The position numbers and the translations under genes were made by a program. A stretch of 64,000 nt of DNA from assembly GCA_965221575.1 (NCBI GenBank), contig CBDCSM010000014.1, forward strand, positions 806,001-870,000, in the 5' to 3' direction. The stretch's first letter is position 1. The number at the start of each line of letters is the position of its first letter. The notes beneath the pieces were generated by a model that saw only the letters and a program-made list of their open reading frames with translations, was not told where the DNA came from and did no database searches. Shown in pieces: positions 50,692 through 59,124 of this stretch. This DNA is from JAPPHA01 sp965221575. Lineage in GTDB: Bacteria; Pseudomonadota; Alphaproteobacteria; Rhodobacterales; Rhodobacteraceae.

Positions 50692-51504
50692 ATGACGACA
50701 GTTGTGCAGGAGAAACCCCGCGCCTTTCCGATTCCCGCGGGCGTATTCGCGGAAACGGTGACGATGGTCACGCACTACACCGATCGGCTGTTCCGGTTTC
50801 GCATGACCCGCCCGCCGTCCTTCCGGTTTCGTTCGGGCGAATTCGTGATGATCGGGCTCCCGAACGCCGAGAAACCGGTCTACAGGGCCTATTCCATCAC
50901 CAGCCCGTCCTGGGACGATGAGCTCGAGTTCTTCTCGATCAAGGTTCCGGGAGGCCCGCTCACCGAGTACCTGAAGGAAATCAGGCCGGGCGACACGATA
51001 CTGATGAGAAGAAAACCGACCGGTACGCTGGTGAATGACGCACTCCTGCCCGGAGAACGGGTCTACATGTTTTCTACCGGGACCGGCATCGCCCCCTTCG
51101 CCTCGCTGGTCCGCGATCCGGAAACCTACGAGAAGTTTGGTACGGTCATCCTGACCCATACATGCCGGGAAGCCGCGGAGCTCGAGTTCGGCATGGAACT
51201 CGTGGACATGGTCAGGAACGACCCGCTGGTGGGCGAGTTCGCCAGGGATCGACTCGTTCATTTTCCCACGGTGACGCGCGAGGAGTTTGCCCGGACCGGC
51301 CGGATCACCGAACACATCAAGTCCGGACGCCTGTTCGACGAACTCGGCCTTCCGCCAATTGAACCCGAGTCGGACCGGGGCATGATATGCGGCTCGATGG
51401 CCATGCTGAACGACACGAGGAAACTCCTGGAAGGATTTGGCCTGGAAGAGGGCTCGAACAGTTCCCCGGATACCTACGTCGTCGAACGCGCATTCGTCGA
51501 CTGA
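50692..51504 (+). CDS. fpr: Ferredoxin--NADP+ reductase (Fpr type)
   Basis: A 270-residue flavoprotein starting at ATG 50692 (GGAG at 50681); GTG 50659 is less likely. FAD-binding 'PVYRAYSITSPSWDDELEFF' with R-x-Y-S, 'PTGTLV', NADP-binding 'STGTGIAPFASLVRDPETYE', 'CGSMAMLNDT' and the C-terminal 'YVVERAFVD' are typical of bacterial Fpr. It exchanges electrons between NADPH and ferredoxin or flavodoxin. 6-hydroxynicotinate reductase depends on reduced ferredoxin, and the two transcription units share an operator-like palindrome, so this enzyme probably feeds that reductase (inference). Confidence 0.9.
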   Translation: MTTVVQEKPRAFPIPAGVFAETVTMVTHYTDRLFRFRMTRPPSFRFRSGEFVMIGLPNAEKPVYRAYSITSPSWDDELEFFSIKVPGGPLTEYLKEIRPGDTILMRRKPTGTLVNDALLPGERVYMFSTGTGIAPFASLVRDPETYEKFGTVILTHTCREAAELEFGMELVDMVRNDPLVGEFARDRLVHFPTVTREEFARTGRITEHIKSGRLFDELGLPPIEPESDRGMICGSMAMLNDTRKLLEGFGLEEGSNSSPDTYVVERAFVD

Positions 51505-51750
51505 CCACCGCAAGAGATCAGCAGAAGAACACCGGGAATCGGAAATCGCACGCGCCTTGCAGCCGTCGCAACCCGGTTCGAATTCACGGCTGATTTCGCA
51601 GCGCCGCGCCTGCCGTCCATGAAACCGACTGTCTTGGCGCATGTTTTCCCGTGCACCGGGTTGACACTTGCGCTCATAGCTTCTTCACTGTCGCACCTTC
51701 GCAGGTAAAGACTTTCAATCGTCTTCATTCAATCAGGAAGGGAGAAATCA

Positions 51751-53007
51751 ATGATATCCAGATTGCTCGGCGCAATCGCCGCATTTACCATCGCGACCGG
51801 CTCGACCTCGCTAGCGGCTGAACCGCTCAAGGTCGGGGTGCTTGCGACACTTGAAGGGACATATACCGTTCTCGGAGAGGACGGGGTGCGGGGCCTCAAG
51901 ACGGCCCTTGCCCAGGCCGACGGCATGGCGGGAGGTCGCGAAATCGAACTCGTCATCGGCGCAACCGACGCGAGCCCGGATAGCGCAGTACGCGCCGCCC
52001 GCAAGGTCGTCGAACAGGACGGCGTCGAACTCGTCATTGGCCCGCTTTCCGGATCCGAAGGCATCGCGCTTCGCGATTATTCGAAGACGCAGCCCCATGT
52101 CACCTTCATCAACGGCATTTCAGGAGCCCAGGAAACGACCTATGTCACGCCGTCGGAGAACTTCTTCAGGTTCAACATGGACGGTGCGCAGTGGTCGGCC
52201 GGGCTCGGTGATTACATCTACAATGAAAAGGGCTACCGCACGATCGCAACCATCGGGGAAGACTACTCCTTTGTCTACACGCAGGTATTCGGCCTCGCGC
52301 TTGAATTCTGCCAGGCTGGGGGCGAAATCACCGAACGGCTTTGGGTTCCGTTGGGAACGAAGGACTTCGGGTCGATCATTGCGGCACTGCCTGACGACGT
52401 CGACGCGATTTATCTCGGCCTCGGCGGAGGTGACGCGGTCAACTTCCTGAACCAGTACCAGCAGGCCGGTGGTGATGCCAACCTGATCGGCGGCACCATC
52501 ATGGTTGACGGAACCGTGTTGAGTTCAAAGGGATCCGCGAAGGAAGCGCTGATCGGTGTACCGTCCTCGGGTCCGCAAGCGGATACCTGGGATGATCCGG
52601 GCTGGCAGGCATTCGTCAAGGCCTACCAGGACACGTTCCCGCCCGACCAGAGGTTCCCGAGCCCATCCTTGCTGGCGACCGGCTATTACAATGCCACGAG
52701 CGCCGCATTGGCATGCCTTGACGAGGTCGGTGGCGACCTCTCCGACGGACAGGAAGGTTTCCGGTCCTGCCTTTCATCGCTCGAACTGGACGCGCCGAAC
52801 GGCATGATTCGTCTCGACGACAATCGCCAGGCCATCGGAACCAACTTCGTATCCGAGGTCGTCGAACTCGATGACGGCAACCTCGCGACGCAGCTGGTCT
52901 CGATCAAGGAGAACGTCAACCAGACATTGGGCATCGATCCGGACGCGTTCGCCAGGATCGGTCTTCCGAGCCGCGAAGTTCCGGAGTGCAAGACGTCCTA
53001 CGAATAG
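51751..53007 (+). CDS. Branched-chain-type ABC transporter substrate-binding protein
   Basis: A 418-residue periplasmic protein. GGAAGGGAG lies 6 bases before ATG 51751, and the signal peptide 'MISRLLGAIAAFTIATGSTS' is cleaved near 'LAAEP'. 'LKVGVLATLEGTYTVLGEDG' and 'QDGVELVIGPLSGSEGIAL' are typical of type I LivJ-like binding proteins (Peripla_BP_6). Such proteins bind amino acids, aromatic acids, amides or urea. Here the operon's hydroxylase and the upstream cluster point to an aromatic or heterocyclic acid (inference). A TTGACA at 51661-51666 may belong to its promoter. An internal terminator follows, allowing more binding protein than permease. Confidence 0.9.
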   Translation: MISRLLGAIAAFTIATGSTSLAAEPLKVGVLATLEGTYTVLGEDGVRGLKTALAQADGMAGGREIELVIGATDASPDSAVRAARKVVEQDGVELVIGPLSGSEGIALRDYSKTQPHVTFINGISGAQETTYVTPSENFFRFNMDGAQWSAGLGDYIYNEKGYRTIATIGEDYSFVYTQVFGLALEFCQAGGEITERLWVPLGTKDFGSIIAALPDDVDAIYLGLGGGDAVNFLNQYQQAGGDANLIGGTIMVDGTVLSSKGSAKEALIGVPSSGPQADTWDDPGWQAFVKAYQDTFPPDQRFPSPSLLATGYYNATSAALACLDEVGGDLSDGQEGFRSCLSSLELDAPNGMIRLDDNRQAIGTNFVSEVVELDDGNLATQLVSIKENVNQTLGIDPDAFARIGLPSREVPECKTSYE

Positions 53008-53042
53008 GGGCGGCCGGAACAACTTGGCTCAAGACAGCTTGC

Positions 53043-53072
53043 AACCCGGGCGGCCCTGCTGCCCGGGTTTTT
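53043..53072 (+). terminator. Intrinsic terminator/attenuator between binding protein and permease genes
   Basis: AACCCGGGC-ggccctgct-GCCCGGGTT with a run of five T (53068-53072) is a canonical intrinsic terminator. Lying inside the operon, it would partly stop transcription and stabilise the binding-protein message. The remaining 170 bases before the permease hold no gene. Confidence 0.8.
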
Positions 53073-53243
53073 GACAACGGAGGCCGTAGTCCTCCGCTCG
53101 CGCATGGCCGTGGTGGACGGATACGGCAACGGGATCGACACGAGTCCCGGGCGTACCGGAAACGCACGGGACCGTCAGGGTTCGACCATGGATTCAATGC
53201 GTAGTTCCATGGGCGTTTTCCAGCCTTGCGCTCGGCACATGGC

Positions 53244-54257
53244 ATGAAGACAGCCCTCGAACGCCACCCCTGGAGAGTCGCGATAGCCGCGATCGTCGTG
53301 GCCGTCATCCTTTACCTGGCGTTTGCCATCTGGCCGGACTGGCTGGTCGGTTTGATCGGCAAGAAGAAAGTGTTCCTGAACGCCCTGTTCAACGGCATTA
53401 CGCTGGGAGGACTGTATTTCCTGGTCGCAAGCGGGTTCACGCTCGTTTTCGGCCTGATGCGGAACGTCAACCTGGCCCACGGATCGCTCTACCTGCTCGG
53501 GGGTTATGTCGGGTATTTCTTTGCCGAGTGGACCGGCTACTGGCTACTGGCGTTTCCCGCCGCGTTCATCGCGGTCGGACTGATCGGGATCCTCCTGCAG
53601 GTCTTCGTGTTTCGGAGGATGGAAGGTCAGGATCTCCGGCAGACACTGGTAACCATCGGCATCTCGATCGTGTTCGCCGATCTCATGCTTTGGGCATTTG
53701 GCGGCGACTTCTACAACATCGCCGCGCCGAGCTGGCTGTCCGGGCCGATGGAGACATTCTTCGCGACCGGCGTCAAACGGTCCACGGGCGAACTCATCTA
53801 CCTGAAGTATCCGCTCGTGCGGATCGTCATTTTCGTGGCGTCCGTGGTTGTCGGCGTGGCCATGTGGGTTGCACTGAACCGCACCAGGGTGGGCATGCTG
53901 ATCCGGGCCGGGGTCGATGACCGCGACATGTTGTCGGCGACGGGCGCGCGCATTCAGATCGTGTTCGCGGGCGTGTTCGCGTTTGGAGCCGGCCTGGCCG
54001 GCATTGCCGGCGTCGTCGGCGGGACCTTCCAGTCCATCGCTCCCGGCGAGGACATCCGGTTTCTGCTGGCGTCCCTGGTGGTGGTCATCGTCGGGGGCAT
54101 GGGATCGATACCGGGTGCGGCCCTGGGCGCGCTGCTGATCGGAATCGCCGAGCAATTCGGATCCGTGTACTTCCCGACCTATTCAGTCGTGCTGACATTC
54201 CTGATCATGGCGCTGGTGCTGGCCTTCCGGCCGCAGGGCCTGCTGGGGCGAAACTGA
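53244..54257 (+). CDS. Branched-chain-type ABC transporter permease 1 (LivH-like)
   Basis: A 337-residue inner-membrane protein starting at ATG 53244. After an unusually long N-terminal extension with one extra hydrophobic segment (residues 12-33), the standard LivH fold begins at 'NALFNGITLGGLYFLVASGF' and 'VFGLMRNVNLAHGSLYLLGG'. The ATPase-docking loop 'VDDRDMLSATGARIQIVFA' and 'LVVVIVGGMGSIPGAALGAL' are conserved. It pairs with the LivM-like permease encoded 3 bases downstream. Confidence 0.9.
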   Translation: MKTALERHPWRVAIAAIVVAVILYLAFAIWPDWLVGLIGKKKVFLNALFNGITLGGLYFLVASGFTLVFGLMRNVNLAHGSLYLLGGYVGYFFAEWTGYWLLAFPAAFIAVGLIGILLQVFVFRRMEGQDLRQTLVTIGISIVFADLMLWAFGGDFYNIAAPSWLSGPMETFFATGVKRSTGELIYLKYPLVRIVIFVASVVVGVAMWVALNRTRVGMLIRAGVDDRDMLSATGARIQIVFAGVFAFGAGLAGIAGVVGGTFQSIAPGEDIRFLLASLVVVIVGGMGSIPGAALGALLIGIAEQFGSVYFPTYSVVLTFLIMALVLAFRPQGLLGRN

Positions 54258-54260
54258 ATC

Positions 54261-55316
54261 ATGGCCGATATCAGTGTGGAAAGAAGCCGCGCGCCCTGGC
54301 GACGATGGTTCGAACGTGTTCCGCCAGCCTACTGGGTCGTTGGCGTACTGCTGTTGATCATGCCGGCTTTCGCCGGTGAATTCGTGCTGTACCAGATTTT
54401 CGGCTGGACCTTCATCCTCGGAATGATCTCGCTAAGCCTCATGTTCCTGGCCGGTTACGGAGGCATGGTCAGCCTCGTGCAAATGACGGTTGCAGGGCTT
54501 GCCGGTTACCTGGTCGCGATTTTCGGGGAAAGCGCCATAACCGATATCAGCCTCGGATGGTCGTGGTACCTGGTCATCCCCCTGGCCCTGCTCATCGCGG
54601 CGATTTTCGCGACATTGACCGGATGGCTCGCGGTTCGGACCGAGGGCATCTACACGATCATGATCACGCTCGCCATCGCCTCGGCCTTTTTTTACTTTAC
54701 CCGTCAGAATTACACCATTTTCAACGGCTTCTCGGGATTCAACGGGGTGTTGCCTCCCGAGGTCTTCGGCGTCGACTGGCGCCATCCGACCGCGTTCTAC
54801 TACCTCACCCTGTTCTGGGCGGGATTCTGGTATTTCGTGGTCCTCTACGTCAGCCGCTCTCCCATGGGGCTGGCCCTGCAGGGCGTGCGCGATAATCCGA
54901 GGCGCATGGCGGCCCTTGGATATGACGTGACCCTGCACCGGGTCGCGGCCTACACCTTCGCGGCATTCCCCGCCGCGACCGGCGGAATCCTGCTGACCTG
55001 GCAATCAGCCCAGATCTCGCCGGGAACGGCTGGCATCGGCCCGGTCATCGATATCCTGGTCATCGCCGTGATCGGCGGGCTCCGGCATCCGATCGGTCCT
55101 TTCGTCGGCTCGATCGTCTATGTCATCCTGAAGACCTTCGCGATCGACATACTGGTCACGCTTGGCGCTGGCGGCGAGCGCTTCCAGCTCCTTATCGGCC
55201 TCGGTTTCCTGCTGATCGTATTCTGGTCGCCCGACGGGATCCTGGGGCTGTGGGAAAAATTGCGCGAAAGCCGGGCGCGCGATCCCCTGCGCGTTCGTGG
55301 CGGCGATTCACCGTGA
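54261..55316 (+). CDS. Branched-chain-type ABC transporter permease 2 (LivM-like)
   Basis: A 351-residue permease. 'ISLSLMFLAGYGGMVSLVQM' (where LivM has 'GLSLNLLLGYAGQVSLGH'), 'WLAVRTEGIYTIMITLAIAS', 'MGLALQGVRDNPRRMAALGY' and 'VIAVIGGLRHPIGPFVGSIV' follow LivM closely. Together with LivH it forms the channel. The end overlaps the GTG of the first ATPase gene by 4 bases. Confidence 0.9.
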   Translation: MADISVERSRAPWRRWFERVPPAYWVVGVLLLIMPAFAGEFVLYQIFGWTFILGMISLSLMFLAGYGGMVSLVQMTVAGLAGYLVAIFGESAITDISLGWSWYLVIPLALLIAAIFATLTGWLAVRTEGIYTIMITLAIASAFFYFTRQNYTIFNGFSGFNGVLPPEVFGVDWRHPTAFYYLTLFWAGFWYFVVLYVSRSPMGLALQGVRDNPRRMAALGYDVTLHRVAAYTFAAFPAATGGILLTWQSAQISPGTAGIGPVIDILVIAVIGGLRHPIGPFVGSIVYVILKTFAIDILVTLGAGGERFQLLIGLGFLLIVFWSPDGILGLWEKLRESRARDPLRVRGGDSP

Positions 55317-56107
55317 CTGAAACCGCGAGTTTCTCCGACCGCCTGTCCGCCACGGGCACGGCAAATGCCCTCGAACTCCGGGGAGTCTCGAAAAGCTTCG
55401 GCGCGCTTGTCGCGCTTGACGACATTTCGATGACACTGCGGCCGAGCGAACGCAGGGCGGTTCTGGGCTCGAACGGTGCCGGAAAGACCACGCTCTTCAA
55501 TTGCATATCCGGGGATTTCCCGCCCTCGGCAGGATCGATCAGGTTCTACGGGGAAGACGTCACGAAGTTTCCGCCGCATGAGAGAATACGCCGCGGACTG
55601 AGGCGGACCTACCAGATCTCCCTGCTTTTTTCCGGGCTCACCGTCCTGGACAACGTCTACCTCGCATGCCGAGGGGTCCTGCGCGGCAGGTTTTCCATGA
55701 TCCGTCCACGTCGGAATGAATCCGTAATGGCAAGCGCCGAATCGCTCGTGCGCGTGGCGCACCTGGAAAGTGTCACGGAAACGTTTGTCTCGGAGTTGTC
55801 CCATGGCCAGCAGCGGCAGTTGGAAATCGCCATGGCCCTCGCGGGTGCACCCCGGTTGCTGCTCCTCGACGAACCCGCGGCGGGGCTTTCGCCGACGGAG
55901 CGGGGGGAACTGATCGAGATACTCACGGGGCTTCCCGGCCACATCGGGTACATCATTATCGAACATGACATGGACGTCGCGCTCCAGGTCGCGGAGTTCG
56001 TCACGATGATGCACAATGGACGCATCTTCAAGGAGGGCAAACCGGCGGAAATAGAAGACGACCCCGAGGTCCAGTCCCTCTATCTTGGTGGAGGCGGTCA
56101 TGCGTGA
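55313..56107 (+). CDS. Branched-chain-type ABC transporter ATPase 1 (LivG-like)
   Basis: A 264-residue ATPase starting at GTG 55313, which overlaps the permease stop; the upstream open frame lies within the permease gene. Walker A 'GSNGAGKTTLFNCISGDF', the LivG-type Q-loop 'RRTYQISLLFSGLTVLDNVY', signature 'LSHGQQRQLEIAMALA', Walker B 'LLLLDEPAAGLSP' and 'IIIEHDMDVAL' are all intact. The signature has His in place of the usual Gly (LSHGQ), common in this subfamily. It overlaps the fused second ATPase gene by 8 bases. Confidence 0.92.
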   Translation: MTETASFSDRLSATGTANALELRGVSKSFGALVALDDISMTLRPSERRAVLGSNGAGKTTLFNCISGDFPPSAGSIRFYGEDVTKFPPHERIRRGLRRTYQISLLFSGLTVLDNVYLACRGVLRGRFSMIRPRRNESVMASAESLVRVAHLESVTETFVSELSHGQQRQLEIAMALAGAPRLLLLDEPAAGLSPTERGELIEILTGLPGHIGYIIIEHDMDVALQVAEFVTMMHNGRIFKEGKPAEIEDDPEVQSLYLGGGGHA

Positions 56108-58277
56108 CACGAACGGGCCGACTCTCGAACTCCAGAATCTGAACGTCTTTTTCGGCAACAGCCATGCGCTCCAGGGCGTGGATCTCGTTCTGCGCCAGGG
56201 AATACTTTCCGTGGTGGGACGCAACGGCATGGGAAAGACGACGCTCTGCAACGCCATCATGGGCCTGGTACCGGTATCATCCGGCTCGATCAGTTTCAGG
56301 GGGAAGCCCCTCGTCGGAGTCAATCCGGCCGACATTGCCAGGTCCGGCATCGGCTATGTTCCGCAGGGCCGGCGAATCTGGCGATCCCTCACCGTCGACG
56401 AGCATCTCGACCTGGTTGCCCAACGCGAAGGATCGTGGACGAAGGACCGGGTCTATTCCACCTTCCCGAGACTGGCAGAACGGCGGCAGAACTTGGGAGG
56501 CCACCTTTCCGGAGGTGAGCAGCAGATGCTCGCCATCGGGCGCGCCTTGCTGCTCAACCCGAAGTTGCTGGTCATGGACGAACCGACCGAAGGCCTGGCG
56601 CCGATGATCGTTCACCAGGTCGAAGACACGCTCATTCGCCTGGCGGAAAGCGGCGGGGTCGACGTCCTGGTCATCGAACAGAACATCGGCGTTGCATGTG
56701 CCGTTTCGGAACAGGTCGCGATCATGGTCAACGGCAGGATCAACAGGACGCTGGACGCCGCGTCGCTTGCCGACGACACGAACCTGCAACAGGCGCTGCT
56801 CGGAGTCGGACGGCATGCCCATGACGAACCAGGGCAACCCGGACGCACGCCTGAAGCGGCAGCAAGGCCCACGTTCGGTCCGCAACGCGTGTACCTGTCA
56901 AACCCGAAGATACCCTACCGGTGGTCGCAACCCGTTCCCGTTCGCGTCATCGAGGGAAGCGCCCGGACACGCACGGAACCCCGTTCGCAAAACGGCGAGA
57001 CGGCCAGGGTCTTGCGGCCGGTAGCCCGCCAGCACGCGGAAACCGTCCTGGTCGCAGGGACGCTCGATACCAAGGGGGACGAGCTGCGATATCTCCGCGA
57101 CCGCCTGGACGGTCACGGTCTCCGGGTTCAGATCGCCGACCTGTCGACGAGCGGGAAGCCGTCCGGCGCCGAGATTCCGCCGCATGTCATCGCGGGATTT
57201 CATCCCCGGGGGGTCCGGGGCGTGTTCACCGGCGACCGGGGGTCGGCGGTCAGTGGAATGGCGGTCGCGTTCGAACGCTGGATTCGCATTCATCCGGGAG
57301 TGGCGGGAATCATCGGTGCCGGAGGTTCCGGGGCGACCGCGCTTGTCACTCCTGCCATGCAGTCGTTGCCGGTCGGTGTTCCGAAACTGGTCGTTTCCAC
57401 GGTCGCCAGTGGCGACGTCTCGGAATATGTCGGCCCAACGGACATTCTCATGCTGCACTCGGTCGCGGATGTACAGGGAATCAATACGATCACCCGCGAC
57501 GTCCTGGCCAATGCCGCGGCCGCTCTGGCCGGCATGGTCAACAATCGTTCGCAGGGCGCGCTGCAGGAGACCGCCGACAAGCCCGCGGTCGGGCTGACGA
57601 TGTTCGGCGTGACGACGCCATGCGTGCAGAGAATCACGTCTGCTCTCGAAGGGCCTTATGATTGCCTTGTCTTCCATGCCACGGGCGTCGGAGGGCGTTC
57701 AATGGAAAAACTGCTGGACTCCGGCAAGCTTGCAGCGGTCATCGACATAACGACGACGGAGGTCTGCGACATGATCGCAGGCGGCGTTTTCGCCGCGAAT
57801 GAAGACAGGTTCGGCGCGTCGATCCGGACCGAGAACCCGTACATCGGGGCCTGCGGCGCACTTGACATGGTCAACTTCAGGGATCCGGACTCGGTTCCCG
57901 AACGCTACCGCGACCGAAACTTGTACATGCACAATCCCCAGATCACGCTGATGCGGACGTCGCCGGAGGAAAGCGACAGGATCGGACGCTGGATCGGCGA
58001 AAGGCTGAACCGAATGAACGGCCCCGTCAGGTTCTTCCTGCCCGAAGGCGGCGTCTCTGCGCTCGATCGGGAGGGGCAGCAGTTCTGGGACCCCGAAGCC
58101 GACGCGGCCCTGTTCCACGCGCTCGAGGACAGTGTCCGCCAGACATCGGGACGCCGCCTCGTCCGGTCGCCCCACAACATCAACGACGACGCGTTCGCTG
58201 ACGAAGTTCTGCGCGCCTTCAGGGAACTGCACGAAGTGTCGGGGCGGCTGGCGGCGGGGGCGATCGAGAATGCTTGA
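56100..58277 (+). CDS. LivF-like ATPase fused to a UPF0261 (Tm-1-like) domain
   Basis: A 725-residue protein. Residues 1 to about 240 are a complete LivF ATPase: 'VVGRNGMGKTTLCNAIMGL', 'GIGYVPQGRRIWRSLTVDEH', 'LSGGEQQMLAIGRALLLNP', 'LLVMDEPTEGLAP'. After an 80-residue low-complexity linker, residues about 320-725 are a UPF0261 domain: 'VLVAGTLDTKGDELRYLRD', 'GAGGSGATALVTPAMQSLPV', 'VGLTMFGVTTPCVQRITSAL', 'DITTTEVCDMIAGGVF'. UPF0261 is the N-terminal domain of the tomato Tm-1 protein, which binds ATP. The fusion physically ties this domain to the transporter. The Tm-1 C-terminal partner domain is encoded by the next gene. Confidence 0.9.
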   Translation: MRDTNGPTLELQNLNVFFGNSHALQGVDLVLRQGILSVVGRNGMGKTTLCNAIMGLVPVSSGSISFRGKPLVGVNPADIARSGIGYVPQGRRIWRSLTVDEHLDLVAQREGSWTKDRVYSTFPRLAERRQNLGGHLSGGEQQMLAIGRALLLNPKLLVMDEPTEGLAPMIVHQVEDTLIRLAESGGVDVLVIEQNIGVACAVSEQVAIMVNGRINRTLDAASLADDTNLQQALLGVGRHAHDEPGQPGRTPEAAARPTFGPQRVYLSNPKIPYRWSQPVPVRVIEGSARTRTEPRSQNGETARVLRPVARQHAETVLVAGTLDTKGDELRYLRDRLDGHGLRVQIADLSTSGKPSGAEIPPHVIAGFHPRGVRGVFTGDRGSAVSGMAVAFERWIRIHPGVAGIIGAGGSGATALVTPAMQSLPVGVPKLVVSTVASGDVSEYVGPTDILMLHSVADVQGINTITRDVLANAAAALAGMVNNRSQGALQETADKPAVGLTMFGVTTPCVQRITSALEGPYDCLVFHATGVGGRSMEKLLDSGKLAAVIDITTTEVCDMIAGGVFAANEDRFGASIRTENPYIGACGALDMVNFRDPDSVPERYRDRNLYMHNPQITLMRTSPEESDRIGRWIGERLNRMNGPVRFFLPEGGVSALDREGQQFWDPEADAALFHALEDSVRQTSGRRLVRSPHNINDDAFADEVLRAFRELHEVSGRLAAGAIENA

Positions 58278-59124
58278 ACGCGTTGACATCCTTGCGGGTT
58301 TGCGGCGGAAGATCGCGAAGGGCGAACCGATCATCGGGGGCGGCGCCGGAACCGGGCTGTCGGCGAAATGCGAGGAGGCCGGAGGCGTCGACCTGATCGT
58401 GATCTACAATTCCGGCCGTTACCGCATGGCCGGGCGCGGAAGTCTCGCCGGGTTGATGCCCTATGGCGATGCGAATGGTATCGTCATGGAGATGGCGGGC
58501 GAAGTCCTGCCCGTCGTCAGGAATACACCGGTTCTGGCCGGGGTATGCGCGACCGACCCGTTCAGGCTGATGGGCAAATTTCTCGACCAGCTGCGCGACG
58601 CAGGATTCAGCGGGGTCCAGAACTTCCCGACCGTCGGCCTGATCGACGGGGATTTCCGGACCAACCTCGAAGAGACGGGAATGTCGTTCGCGATGGAGGT
58701 CGAAATGATCGGCGAGGCCCGCCAGAGGGACCTGCTGACGACGCCGTATGTCTTTTCCGCCGCCGACGCGGACGCGATGGCGCGGGCAGGCGCCGATATC
58801 GTGGTGTGTCACCTCGGCCTGACGACCGGTGGCTCGATCGGTGCAGAAACGGCCCTTACGCTCGAACAGTGTCCGGATCTGGTTGAAGAGTGGGCCGACG
58901 CGGCGCGCTCCGTAAGGGATGACATCATCGTCCTGGTGCATGGCGGGCCGGTTTCGATGCCCGCCGACGCGGCGTATATTCTTGCCAACAGTCCGAATTG
59001 CCACGGCTTTTATGGCGCGTCATCCATGGAACGATTACCGACAGAGACAGCAATCATCGACACGATCCGCGAATTCGGGAAGATCAAGATCGGTCCAGGA
59101 GTCCGAAAGGGAGAGCCCAAATGA
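58270..59124 (+). CDS. TIM-barrel PEP-hydrolase-like protein (Tm-1 C-terminal domain family)
   Basis: A 284-residue protein starting at ATG 58270 inside the end of the fused gene. 'KGEPIIGGGAGTGLSAKCEE', 'DLIVIYNSGRYRMAGRGSLA', 'YGDANGIVMEMAGEVLPVV', 'GFSGVQNFPTVGLIDGDFR' and 'CHGFYGASSMERLPTETAI' identify the PEP-hydrolase/TIM-barrel signal-transduction family. In tomato Tm-1 this fold follows UPF0261 in one chain; here the two are separate, coupled genes. The biochemical reaction of such pairs is unresolved. Its 4-base overlap with the flotillin gene continues the coupling. Confidence 0.88.
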   Translation: MLERVDILAGLRRKIAKGEPIIGGGAGTGLSAKCEEAGGVDLIVIYNSGRYRMAGRGSLAGLMPYGDANGIVMEMAGEVLPVVRNTPVLAGVCATDPFRLMGKFLDQLRDAGFSGVQNFPTVGLIDGDFRTNLEETGMSFAMEVEMIGEARQRDLLTTPYVFSAADADAMARAGADIVVCHLGLTTGGSIGAETALTLEQCPDLVEEWADAARSVRDDIIVLVHGGPVSMPADAAYILANSPNCHGFYGASSMERLPTETAIIDTIREFGKIKIGPGVRKGEPK

